A DNA stretch of 64,000 bases. Source: a virus. Positions 26,021 through 33,956 of the stretch are shown here, one piece after another. The translations under genes and the position numbers were made by a program. Every line of letters begins with the position of its first letter. Positions within the stretch are counted from its first letter, which is position 1. The notes below the pieces were generated by a model, which was not told the DNA's origin, made no database searches, and saw only the letters and a list, made by a program, of their open reading frames with translations. The stretch lies in IMG/VR virus record IMGVR_UViG_3300008259_003217, positions 1-64,000 of that record, one strand, 5' to 3'.

Positions 26021-26259
26021 CAGCCAGTACTTTATCGATATATATCAATGGTAATTTAGTAAGACAACTAACAAATCAAGGTAGAGTTTCAGGTAGACCA
26101 TCTGGACCAAATGAACCAGATATTGGTAGGGGTTCTAGTGCTGGTAGTACTAGATTTAACGGAAAAATAGCTACAGCTTCAATATATAATAAATGTTTAA
26201 GTTTAGACGAAATAAGACAAAACTATAATACTTTAAAAGGTAGATTTAATCATAATTAA
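25987..26259 (+). CDS. LamG-like virion protein, C-terminal part
   Basis: 90 residues in a different frame from the preceding ORF; its only start in that stretch is a GTG at 25987. STLSIYINGNLVRQL, then FNGKIATASIYNKCLSLDEI and RQNYNTLKGRF are the hallmark C-terminal strands and helix of LamG/concanavalin-like domains. The reading frame remains coding-like upstream of the GTG (PNEFNYVVATC), which supports that it is the tail of the gene at 25562 and not an independent gene. Confidence 0.7.
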   Translation: MVATCQLEPSLTASTLSIYINGNLVRQLTNQGRVSGRPSGPNEPDIGRGSSAGSTRFNGKIATASIYNKCLSLDEIRQNYNTLKGRFNHN

Positions 26260-26260
26260 A

Positions 26261-26557
26261 ATGGCACATCAAGTAATAATTTCTGGAACAACGGGTACGT
26301 CACCTTACGAAATACAAGTTTGTGATATAACAAACACATATTGTTATTTGGTATCTAGTGGTGAGACAATACCCCCAGCATATATTTTTTATGTACCACC
26401 GCCATTAGATGTTGTTGAATCATTTTTATTAAAAATAATAGATTCGAATGGGTGTGAGAGATTTGAATTGTTAACTTGTCCGGTGGAAAATAAAATGTTT
26501 GAGGACGGTATTTTCTTTTTATTCGAGGATGGGGTTGAGTATATTTTTGAGGGATAG
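26261..26557 (+). CDS. small beta-rich virion-associated protein
   Basis: 98 residues: MAHQVIISGTTGTSPYEIQV, then CDITNTYCYLVSSGETIPPA and LLKIIDSNGCERFELLTCP. It reads as an Ig-like or small beta sandwich with paired cysteines, and the DSNGCE-F pattern recurs in small proteins beside phage fibre genes as far as I recall. No enzymatic motif. It begins one base after the LamG C-terminal ORF and precedes the beta-helix fibre gene. Confidence 0.65.
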   Translation: MAHQVIISGTTGTSPYEIQVCDITNTYCYLVSSGETIPPAYIFYVPPPLDVVESFLLKIIDSNGCERFELLTCPVENKMFEDGIFFLFEDGVEYIFEG

Positions 26558-26569
26558 ATATTTATTGGT

Positions 26570-28036
26570 ATGCCACAACAAAGACTTACAGATAGAACCT
26601 TAGCTCCTTACGTTGATAAGGATACTTTAATTCATATTGTTAACACTGGGGACACCATACAATATAGTGGTGGATCCTCATATAAAACAACTTTAGAGAA
26701 TTTAATTCCAATATTTTCTGGTAATTCAGGTTCTTTTGTTACCGGTGGTACGTATAACAACACCACAGGAACGTTAACATTAATTAATAGTACCGGTGGT
26801 ACAAATTCAATCACAGGGTTTACAACTGGTGGTACTTCGACAAGTTATGGAATATTTGGTATATCCGATAGTTTAGGTGAATACACATACTATTCAACGT
26901 TACAATCAGCTATAAACGCTGCTTCATCCGGTGATGTGATACAAATGTTTGCTAACGTTACTGAATCTTCACCTGTTACCGTAATTTTAAAGGATGGTGT
27001 TGATTTAAATATGAATGGGTACACATACACTCTAGACAGAAACTCCACAGACCATTGTTTAACTGATAATAATCTTACGGTTAATTGTAAAATATATAAT
27101 GGTAATATTGTTAGAAGTAATGTGTCATACGTTAATGATACAACATCACTTTGTCTATATGTTCAAAATACTAATACCGTAATTGAAACTGTGGGTGTTT
27201 ATTTCATATCACCAGCGACAACCGGAATAAATAATAACGGTACGGTTAGAGGGTCTTTAGTTGAATCCTACACTAGGGGGGTTGTTAATAGTGGCAAACT
27301 ATATTCATTAAATGTTATAGCTACACTTGAAACTGCGATATATTGTAACTCGATTACTTCCGAGGTTTACGATTGTATTGGTAGATCAAACGGTTTAGGT
27401 TTTGGTATTGGTATGTTGATGCCGTCATTTGCTGGGTCAATAACAAATTCAGTCGGGTACTCCCTCGGAAACGCTGGAATATATGCCGCTAACGTAAATA
27501 GAATACAGTCTTGTGTTGGTTATAGTACAGCAAGTGATGGAATGGCCATCCTCAACTCAATAGCTCAAGACTGTAAGGGTTATTCAAGTGGTGGTATCGG
27601 TATGGATTTGGAGAACGTGTATTTGGGTACGAATATGTTGGGGTATTCATACACATTTCTTGGTGTTAATGTTTCAGTACCAACTAATGGTGTGAATTCC
27701 AAATTAGAAAATTTAACATCTAGTTCAGCCACCAACTATAGTTGTGGGTTAAGTGCTTTAGGTACCGCGTCATTGGTGGTTAAAAATTTACAATCAACCT
27801 CATTATTGTCTGGTGGATCCGGATACGCTTGTACTGTAAGTGGGAATAATAATATAAAAATAATGGGTGGTTCATTAGACGTTTGGAACTCGGCTGAGTG
27901 TTTAACGTCAAGTCTACCAATAACGGTAGCTTTTGTTAATTTGTCATTTAAAACATCAGCGACCCCACCAGTGAATACCAACATATCACAGGGAAGTTTG
28001 GGCCTTATAGATAGTTATGGAAATATAAAAGTTTAA
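26570..28036 (+). CDS. pectate-lyase-fold right-handed beta-helix tail protein
   Basis: 488 residues. N-terminal 60 residues (LTDRTLAPYVDKDTLIHIVN, SYKTTLENLIPIF) are a short attachment module similar to those at 33303 and 33957, followed by GGTYNNTTGTLTLINSTGG. From residue 110, YYSTLQSAINAASSGDVIQM and LKDGVDLNMNGYTYTLD are the standard start of pectate-lyase-like beta-helices (periplasmic copper/PL type). The helix body has about 22-residue coils (SEVYDCIGRSNGLG, GSITNSVGYSLGNAGI, AQDCKGYSSGGIGM). Such folds are typical of tailspikes with glycan depolymerase activity; no catalytic residues can be assigned by eye. Confidence 0.8.
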   Translation: MPQQRLTDRTLAPYVDKDTLIHIVNTGDTIQYSGGSSYKTTLENLIPIFSGNSGSFVTGGTYNNTTGTLTLINSTGGTNSITGFTTGGTSTSYGIFGISDSLGEYTYYSTLQSAINAASSGDVIQMFANVTESSPVTVILKDGVDLNMNGYTYTLDRNSTDHCLTDNNLTVNCKIYNGNIVRSNVSYVNDTTSLCLYVQNTNTVIETVGVYFISPATTGINNNGTVRGSLVESYTRGVVNSGKLYSLNVIATLETAIYCNSITSEVYDCIGRSNGLGFGIGMLMPSFAGSITNSVGYSLGNAGIYAANVNRIQSCVGYSTASDGMAILNSIAQDCKGYSSGGIGMDLENVYLGTNMLGYSYTFLGVNVSVPTNGVNSKLENLTSSSATNYSCGLSALGTASLVVKNLQSTSLLSGGSGYACTVSGNNNIKIMGGSLDVWNSAECLTSSLPITVAFVNLSFKTSATPPVNTNISQGSLGLIDSYGNIKV

Positions 28037-28048
28037 TAATATTACACA

Positions 28049-28228
28049 ATGAAAGATTTACAACAAATAGTGGTTCAATTAACAAATAGTCCTGATGTTA
28101 GATCAATACTACAGTATGGTAATGATTTTTTACCTGAATCACAAACCTTAGTTAAATACGACGATTTAAATCAAGACGAAAAGGATATTTGGGATAATTT
28201 TATACTAATGTTAAAAACTAAAGTATAG
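28049..28228 (+). CDS. small hypothetical protein
   Basis: 59 residues beginning MKDLQQIVVQLTNSPDVRSI and ending DIWDNFILMLKTKV. It has two predicted helices joined by a loop (NDFLPESQTL), acidic and soluble. It starts 12 nt after the beta-helix gene and its stop lies in the hairpin at 28215-28231. Codon use matches its neighbours. Similar tiny helical proteins often sit beside phage tail-fibre genes; function unknown. Confidence 0.65.
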   Translation: MKDLQQIVVQLTNSPDVRSILQYGNDFLPESQTLVKYDDLNQDEKDIWDNFILMLKTKV

Positions 28229-28241
28229 TTTATTTTTTTTT
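28215..28241 (+). terminator. possible AT-rich terminator
   Basis: AAACTA (28215-28220) pairs with TAGTTT (28226-28231) around AAGTA, followed by A and nine T residues. The stem is short and AT-only, so termination may be partial. It sits before the second glycosyltransferase block. Confidence 0.45.
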
Positions 28242-28270
28242 GTTTCATGATATATTTTAAATAAAAAATC

Positions 28271-29518
28271 ATGAAGATATTCATTCAAATCGCTTCATAT
28301 AGGGATCCACAATTAGTCCCGACAATAGAAGACGCTATTAGTAAATCAAAACATCCTAAAAATTTAGTATTTGGTATCGCTCGTCAATACCACCCAGAAG
28401 ATAAATTTGATGATCTTTCATCTTATGAAGAAGATAAAAGATTTAGAGTTCTAAATATTCCACACGAGGAATCTAAAGGTGTTTGTTGGGCTCGTAATCA
28501 AGTACAACAACTGTACGGTGGTGAGGAATATACACTACAGATTGATTCACACATGAGATTTGATCAAGACTGGGATCAAACATTAATAGATATGTTATCT
28601 GATCTACAGGATAAGGGATATAAAAAACCCCTATTAACCGGATATGTATCATCTTTCGATCCAGAAAACGATCCAGATGGTCGGGTTGTTGACCCTTGGA
28701 GGATGGTTTTTGATCGGTTCACCCCAGAGGGTTGTGTTTTCTTTTTACCGGAGACAATTCCTGGGTGGAAAGATTTAACCGAACCGATAACATCTAGATT
28801 TTACTCAGCTCATTTTTGTTTTACTCTTGGTCAATTTAGTGTTGAGGTACAACACGACCCGGAATATTACTTTCATGGTGAGGAAATTTCTATAGCTGTT
28901 AGAGCTTATACACACGGTTATGATTTGTTTCATCCCCATAAAACTGTTATTTGGCACGAATACACCAGAAAAGGTAGAACAAAACAATGGGACGATGATA
29001 AAGTTTGGTACTTAAAAAATGAATCTTCACACAAAAAAAACAGGGAGGTATTAGGTGTGGATGGTGAAGTATATAACGGTGACCTTGGTAAATATGGTTT
29101 TGGTACCGAAAGAACAATTAAGGATTATGAAAAATATTCCGGTGTTTTATTCTCTAAAAGAGCTGTACAAAAATACACCATAGATAAGAAATACCCACCA
29201 AATCCATACGACTTTGAAACCGAAGAGGATTGGGTTGAGAGTTTTTCATCAATTTTTAAACACTGTATTGATGTATCCTTTTTACAGGTACCGGAAAACG
29301 ATTACGAATATTGGGTGGTTGCTTTTCACGATAAAACAGATGAAACAATCTATAGACAAGACGCTAGTACAGATGAGATAAAAATGATGATGACTGATCC
29401 AGACGGATATTGTAAAATATGGAGACAATTTAACACTAAAGAAAAACCGGCTTATTGGGTTGTTTGGCCATACTCAAAATCAAAAGGTTGGTGTGATCGT
29501 ATAACAGGAAATTTATAA
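28271..29518 (+). CDS. GT60-like polypeptide N-acetylglucosaminyltransferase homologue
   Basis: 415 residues. MKIFIQIASYRDPQLVPTIE, then HPKNLVFGIARQYHP, GVCWARNQVQQLYGGEEYTL and QIDSHMRFDQDWDQTLIDML reproduce in order the motifs of the GlcNAc domain family (Skp1 hydroxyproline GlcNAc-transferase, GT60), including the DSH metal site. Downstream SAHFCFTLGQF, YYFHGEEISIAVRAYTHGYD (GEE-x-x-x-A-R) and VIWHEY complete the GT-A core. The characterised eukaryotic member modifies hydroxyproline in Skp1, and the family is related to mucin-type GalNAc-transferases. The C-terminal 120 residues are an extra domain (YWVVAFHDKTDETI). Given the Thr/Pro-repeat virion proteins on both sides, peptide glycosylation is a reasonable hypothesis, not shown here. 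Confidence 0.88.
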   Translation: MKIFIQIASYRDPQLVPTIEDAISKSKHPKNLVFGIARQYHPEDKFDDLSSYEEDKRFRVLNIPHEESKGVCWARNQVQQLYGGEEYTLQIDSHMRFDQDWDQTLIDMLSDLQDKGYKKPLLTGYVSSFDPENDPDGRVVDPWRMVFDRFTPEGCVFFLPETIPGWKDLTEPITSRFYSAHFCFTLGQFSVEVQHDPEYYFHGEEISIAVRAYTHGYDLFHPHKTVIWHEYTRKGRTKQWDDDKVWYLKNESSHKKNREVLGVDGEVYNGDLGKYGFGTERTIKDYEKYSGVLFSKRAVQKYTIDKKYPPNPYDFETEEDWVESFSSIFKHCIDVSFLQVPENDYEYWVVAFHDKTDETIYRQDASTDEIKMMMTDPDGYCKIWRQFNTKEKPAYWVVWPYSKSKGWCDRITGNL

Positions 29519-29523
29519 TAAAT

Positions 29524-30369
29524 ATGAAAACATTAATTTACACGTCAATATACTCAAATTTATGGGGAACTGAATTTGGTGGTAGACCGTCGAGACATTA
29601 TCACTACAGATCTTCATTAAAAAATATTTTAAACTTAGAAGCTAATAAATTTATTTGTTTTGTACCGCAAGAAGAGTTGAATGATTTAAAAAATCATTTT
29701 TATAATAACTGGGGTGTTTCACCAGAAAAACTTGAGTTTATTGTTTTTGATTTACATGACACTAAATATTTTAATCAGATTAGATCTTTAAAAGATTTAG
29801 AACTTATGAAGACTATTGACCGATGTTTTGAAGTTCAGTATAATAAATTTTTTTGGTACGATATGTTAGAGAATAAAAACCAATATGATAGAATATATTG
29901 GTTTGACGCTGGACTATCACATAGTGGGTTATTCCCCGAAAATTTAGCTTACGGTACTGGTTATGATAGGTATTACTCATTCACATCATTTAATAGTGGA
30001 TTTTTAAATAAACTTAATGATATGTCAGATGAAAAATTTATTTTGGTTGGGAAGAATAATACCGGTAGATTTTTCTGGTCACAAACCTTACCAACCAAGT
30101 ATTATATAGATTACCAAAGGGATCACCATGTTATAGGTGGATTTTTTGGTGGGAAACCTGAATTATTTTCAAACTTTAGGGATCAATTTGAGAACTTACT
30201 GGTTGAGTTACTCAATAGTGAGAAGGAGTTATATATGGAAGAACAAATACTATCTTGTTTATTTTATAACAATAATAACGGTATTAATTTAATTTCTTTT
30301 GATGACTGGTATAGAAGACCTGAACACACTGACGATAGTATAAAATATTTTTACAATATATTTGATTAA
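29524..30369 (+). CDS. HtrL/WlaTC-like glycosyltransferase
   Basis: 281 residues related to the N-terminal half of the next gene. LIYTSIYSNLWGTEFGGRPS opens it, DRIYWFDAGLSHSGLFP contains the W-F/I-DAG acidic site, and HHVIGGFFGGKPELFSNF corresponds to the GGFFGG loop. These match HtrL/YibB (WlaTC) glycosyltransferases, a GT-A-like family in LPS and capsule loci. The stop overlaps the start of the next gene by one base, so the pair is co-translated. Substrate unknown. Confidence 0.75.
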   Translation: MKTLIYTSIYSNLWGTEFGGRPSRHYHYRSSLKNILNLEANKFICFVPQEELNDLKNHFYNNWGVSPEKLEFIVFDLHDTKYFNQIRSLKDLELMKTIDRCFEVQYNKFFWYDMLENKNQYDRIYWFDAGLSHSGLFPENLAYGTGYDRYYSFTSFNSGFLNKLNDMSDEKFILVGKNNTGRFFWSQTLPTKYYIDYQRDHHVIGGFFGGKPELFSNFRDQFENLLVELLNSEKELYMEEQILSCLFYNNNNGINLISFDDWYRRPEHTDDSIKYFYNIFD

Positions 30370-32045
30370 TGAAAACAACTTTAGTTACTGGATTGTGGGA
30401 TATTGGTCGTGGTGATATGTCTGAAGGATGGTCCAGGTCATTTGATTATTATTTAGAAAAATTCACGGAATTATTAACCATTGATTGTAATCTTATAATT
30501 TTTGGTGATGAAAATTTAATGGAGTTTGTTTTCAAACATAGATCCAGGGAAAACACCCAATTTGTTTTAAGAGACCTTACTTGGTTTAAAAACAATGAAT
30601 ACTATGATAAAATCCAAACGATTAGAAACAACCCCGATTGGTATAATCAAGTCGGATGGTTATCTGATTCGACACAAGCTAAGTTGGAGATGTATAATCC
30701 ATTAGTAATGTCTAAAATGTTTTTATTACATGACGCAAAAATTTTAGACAGATTTGATTCAGATAAATTATTTTGGATTGACGCTGGTATAACAAATACC
30801 ATTCATTTAGGTTATTTTACAAAGGATTTAGTTTTATCTAAAATAGATAGTGAATTAAGTAAATTTAATTTTATATGTTTCCCATATGAAACTAACTCGG
30901 AAATACACGGATTTACATTTAGTAAAATGTGTGAGATGACAAATGATAACCCTAATATTGTGGCTAGAGGTGGATTTTTTGGTGGGGATAAGGAGTTGAT
31001 AACAGAACTAAATACATTATATTATAATATTTTAACTCAAACATTGAGTGAGGGGTTCATGGGTACTGAGGAAAGTTTATTTACTATATTGTTATACCAT
31101 AACCCGGATGTGATAAACTATTACGAGATTGAGGGTAATGGTTTATTATATAAATTTTTTGAAGATGTTAAAAACAATAATTTAGTTTTAAAAACAAAGA
31201 ACAAAAAAGAACCAAATGACTATTCTAATGATAATGGTTCTGTGGGTTTATATGTCATCACTTTTAATTCACCAAAACAATTCGAAACCTTGATTGAGTC
31301 CATACTGGAGTATGACTCTGATTTTATTTTTAGTACTAAAAAATTTCTACTTAATAACTCGACCGATCTAACGACTACGGATGAATATGTTAGGTTATGT
31401 GAAATGTATGGTTTTGAACATATAAAAAAAGATAACATCGGAATTACTGGTGGTAGACAGTTTATATCTGAACATTTTAATGACCAAGAAGATCTATCCT
31501 TTTACTATTTCTTTGAGGATGATATGTTTTTTTATAATGGTGTTGATCAAACATGTAAAAACGGGTTTAACAGAAAAGTTAAAAACTTATTTAAAAAATC
31601 ATTATTAATTCTAAAAAAAGAGGGGTTTGATTTTTTAAAATTAAACTTTACCGAATTTTTTGGGAGTCACGATAAACAATGGTCTTGGTATAATGTACCA
31701 CAACATTTTAGAGAAAGTCATTGGCCTAACAACAGATCACTGCCTTTAATTGGACTGGACCCAAACTCACCTGATTTAGAATTTAAACACATAAAATCGT
31801 ATGGTGGTATTCCATATGTATCTGGGGAGATATACCTATCAAATTGGCCTATTCTAATGTCAAAAGTGGGTAATTATAAGTGTTACTTAAAAACAAAATT
31901 TAAACATCCTTACGAACAGACATTAATGTCTAATTGCTATCAAGAAACAATTAAGGGAAATATTAAACCTGGATTGTTGTTGTTAACACCAACAGAACAC
32001 AATCGATTTGATTTTTATGATGGAAATTTAAGAAAAGAATGTTAA
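30369..32045 (+). CDS. HtrL/YibB-like domain fused to a GT2-like domain
   Basis: 558 residues. Residues 1-265 are a clear HtrL/YibB-like domain: TTLVTGLWDIGRGDMSEGWS, LLTIDCNLIIFGDENLMEF, KLFWIDAGITNTIHLG and ARGGFFGGDKELITEL. Residues 285-558 form a second GT-A domain: VGLYVITFNSPKQFETLIES, NSTDLTTTDEYVRLCEMYGF and SFYYFFEDDMFFYNGVD (EDD donor site), ending with EQTLMSNCYQETI. Such bifunctional transferases occur in large aquatic phages as far as I recall. It is the last gene of the second glycosyltransferase block, 27 bases before a Thr/Pro-repeat virion gene. Confidence 0.85.
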   Translation: MKTTLVTGLWDIGRGDMSEGWSRSFDYYLEKFTELLTIDCNLIIFGDENLMEFVFKHRSRENTQFVLRDLTWFKNNEYYDKIQTIRNNPDWYNQVGWLSDSTQAKLEMYNPLVMSKMFLLHDAKILDRFDSDKLFWIDAGITNTIHLGYFTKDLVLSKIDSELSKFNFICFPYETNSEIHGFTFSKMCEMTNDNPNIVARGGFFGGDKELITELNTLYYNILTQTLSEGFMGTEESLFTILLYHNPDVINYYEIEGNGLLYKFFEDVKNNNLVLKTKNKKEPNDYSNDNGSVGLYVITFNSPKQFETLIESILEYDSDFIFSTKKFLLNNSTDLTTTDEYVRLCEMYGFEHIKKDNIGITGGRQFISEHFNDQEDLSFYYFFEDDMFFYNGVDQTCKNGFNRKVKNLFKKSLLILKKEGFDFLKLNFTEFFGSHDKQWSWYNVPQHFRESHWPNNRSLPLIGLDPNSPDLEFKHIKSYGGIPYVSGEIYLSNWPILMSKVGNYKCYLKTKFKHPYEQTLMSNCYQETIKGNIKPGLLLLTPTEHNRFDFYDGNLRKEC

Positions 32046-32051
32046 TTAATA

Positions 32052-32058
32052 TATTTAT
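32052..32058 (+). promoter_or_regulatory. TATTTAT motif, 14 nt before ATG
   Basis: ATATTTAT then ATTAAAAACATTAA and the ATG at 32073. It lies 6 nt after the stop of the upstream glycosyltransferase gene. Confidence 0.45.
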
Positions 32059-32072
32059 ATTAAAAACATTAA

Positions 32073-33290
32073 ATGGAGTTTTTCATTAAAAAAAATGCCA
32101 CACTACCGGTTTTAAAATTACAAGTAGTGAAGGATGGTCGTAGTGATTACAATAAGATGATGGATCTTATTGAGGAATCGTCCATTTTCTTCTCTATGAT
32201 TGATACTGAAAATGGGATACCAAAGTTAGTAACTAGACCAGCTGGGTTTGTAAATAAAATAATGTTAGACCCAAACGCTAGTCCAGAATATTATGTGTAT
32301 TACCAGTTCACAAATAAAGACACAAATCGTGTTGGTAGGTATGAAGGACAATTTTTATTAAAAACAAATGAGGGTAATTTAATATTACCAATCAGGGAAA
32401 AATTATATATAACAGTTCAGGATAGTTTTATCTCTGACGATTTGATGTACGACTCATGTTATGTTTCGGAATTTCCTTGTTGTGTACCGTCTAACCCGGT
32501 GATAACAACGACAACAACTCAATTTTGTTTTATAAACCCCGAAACACCAACGGAATTGACATTGGTGGTTACGGTATTACCCGGGTCGGTAAACATAACG
32601 TATAATCTATTTTCTAATAAACCCGTAATTATCGATACCACATTAAATTTTACACACAATTTAGGTGTATTTAGTGGTTTACCAATAACAATAACTACCG
32701 GTGTTACCATATCACAGGGTAGTAATTTTGGTTCTACAGTAATTAACCTGGGTGAGGATTACTCTAATTTAACTCGTGTGGATCAATTTACAGATGTGAC
32801 TACGGACCCGTCAAATTTAAATTGGCAAATTGAGGAAATATTTCCAATATCACCTACACCAACAAATACACCTACCGTAACACCAACTGTAACGCCAACA
32901 AATACACCAACTGTAACGCCAACAAATACACCAACTGTAACACCAACTGTAACACCAACTGTAACACCAACTGTAACACCAACAAATACCATAACACCAA
33001 CTGTAACACCAACTGTAACACCAACAAATACTATAACACCAACTGTAACACCAACAAATACACCTACCGTAACACCAACAAATACACCTACCGTAACACC
33101 AACAAATACTATAACACCAACTGTAACACCAACTGTAACACCTACCGTAACACCAACAAATACTATAACACCAACCCCAACTGTAACCCCAACATCCACA
33201 TATTATATTATCGATCCAATTATAGTTGGCAGTGATACGTATCTAAATGTGGGTTTAAACAATTACTTAAAATATAATAACCCAATATAA
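32073..33290 (+). CDS. mucin-like VTPTNTPT-repeat virion protein
   Basis: 405 residues. Residues 1-140 form a folded N-terminal domain ([40 protein letters not shown]), which resembles a virion attachment module. Residues 150-258 ([20 protein letters not shown]) are a beta domain. Residues 260-373 are over 100 residues of [12 protein letters not shown] repeats, and the end ([20 protein letters not shown]) is a short capping strand pair. The repeat is encoded by near-identical DNA (32852-33196), so its length should vary by recombination. It follows the HtrL-like glycosyltransferases, and its Thr density makes it a candidate acceptor. Confidence 0.8.
   Translation: MEFFIKKNATLPVLKLQVVKDGRSDYNKMMDLIEESSIFFSMIDTENGIPKLVTRPAGFVNKIMLDPNASPEYYVYYQFTNKDTNRVGRYEGQFLLKTNEGNLILPIREKLYITVQDSFISDDLMYDSCYVSEFPCCVPSNPVITTTTTQFCFINPETPTELTLVVTVLPGSVNITYNLFSNKPVIIDTTLNFTHNLGVFSGLPITITTGVTISQGSNFGSTVINLGEDYSNLTRVDQFTDVTTDPSNLNWQIEEIFPISPTPTNTPTVTPTVTPTNTPTVTPTNTPTVTPTVTPTVTPTVTPTNTITPTVTPTVTPTNTITPTVTPTNTPTVTPTNTPTVTPTNTITPTVTPTVTPTVTPTNTITPTPTVTPTSTYYIIDPIIVGSDTYLNVGLNNYLKYNNPI
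32852..33196 (+). repeat. tandem DNA repeat encoding VTPTNTPT units
   Basis: Alternating units ACACCAACTGTA and ACACCAACAAATAC (roughly 12 and 18 nt higher-order mixture) repeat for about 345 nt with only scattered synonymous changes (CCTACCGTAA, ACTATAACACC). The near-identity at DNA level, beyond what protein repetition needs, suggests recent expansion. Confidence 0.9.
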
Positions 33291-33293
33291 ATA
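33286..33293 (+). promoter_or_regulatory. TATAAATA, T4-late-promoter-like box
   Basis: Exact octamer overlapping the stop codon of the preceding gene, 9 nt before the ATG at 33303. A start this close would give an almost leaderless transcript. Chance occurrence cannot be excluded. Confidence 0.3.
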
Positions 33294-33302
33294 AATAAGA
33301 TT

Positions 33303-33920
33303 ATGTCACTAACAGGAAAAACAATCGGTGAATTACCAGTACTCACTAATATAACTGAGGATACCCTATTCCCCATCGAATTAACCGGAACAACTTATCA
33401 CACTCCATTTTCATCAATAACCGAATATTTACAGTTCCCATATTGTAAAATAAACATTAATGGTTCTTCTGGTTTGTCTAATACGACCAATGGTGTTGAG
33501 TTTTTAGTCCCGTATAATAATACCGTAATTAACACTTCTCCGTCGGTTTTTAATCCAACCAGCAGTAAAATAGAACTAATATTACCCGGTAGATATTTAA
33601 TTAAAGCTAGGTACTCTAGTTACGATATGACTGACGGAACTGACTTTTTGAGGTTGGCCTTGATAACCTCAACAACATCAAGTAGTGGGGATCTAGGTAC
33701 AAAGATTGAATACTTAGATCAAGGTTTCATTGGTACAACCGGGAATGGTGAGTCAACAAAATCCGGTTCAAAAATATATACATCATTAGGTAACGAATGG
33801 ATCGGGATCGTTTGTTTACATGGTGGTGCTAGTGGTGGTGTAGGTAATCAAGGGTACCCAGTATTTGATAATACATTTTTTAACCAGCCGTATTTTGAGG
33901 TGGTTAGGATTGGGGAGTAA
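33303..33920 (+). CDS. small fibre protein with attachment module and jelly-roll-like domain
   Basis: 205 residues. The first 40 (SLTGKTIGELPVLTNITEDT, TYHTPFSSITEYL) belong to the same N-terminal attachment module found at 26570 and 33957 (K-x-I-x-x-L-P, then T-x-x-T-x-x-P-x-x-x-I). The rest (VEFLVPYNNTVINTSPSVFN, IELILPGRYLIKARYSSYD and FEVVRIGE) reads as a TNF/C1q-like jelly roll, with LPGRYLIKARYS matching the G-x-Y-x-I-x-A strand. Probably a trimeric head protein attached beside the other fibres. Confidence 0.72.
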   Translation: MSLTGKTIGELPVLTNITEDTLFPIELTGTTYHTPFSSITEYLQFPYCKININGSSGLSNTTNGVEFLVPYNNTVINTSPSVFNPTSSKIELILPGRYLIKARYSSYDMTDGTDFLRLALITSTTSSSGDLGTKIEYLDQGFIGTTGNGESTKSGSKIYTSLGNEWIGIVCLHGGASGGVGNQGYPVFDNTFFNQPYFEVVRIGE

Positions 33921-33937
33921 TTTTTAATTATAATTAA

Positions 33938-33944
33938 TATTTAT
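33938..33944 (+). promoter_or_regulatory. TATTTAT motif, 12 nt before ATG
   Basis: ATATTTAT then ATAATAAAGAAC and the ATG at 33957. The gap between genes is 36 nt, so the motif occupies most of the available space. Confidence 0.45.
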
Positions 33945-33956
33945 ATAATAAAGAAC

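Noticed and set aside
32852-33196. Regular repeats that might be CRISPR
   Set aside because: Units are contiguous, in frame and coding (VTPTNTPT); there are no unique spacers. The IGGG-repeat genes also fail this test.
32783-33199. Minus-strand ORF of [10 protein letters not shown] repeats
   Set aside because: It is the antisense shadow of the plus-strand VTPTNTPT repeat; similar shadows occur at 22852-23148, 34748-35170 and 14845-15132.
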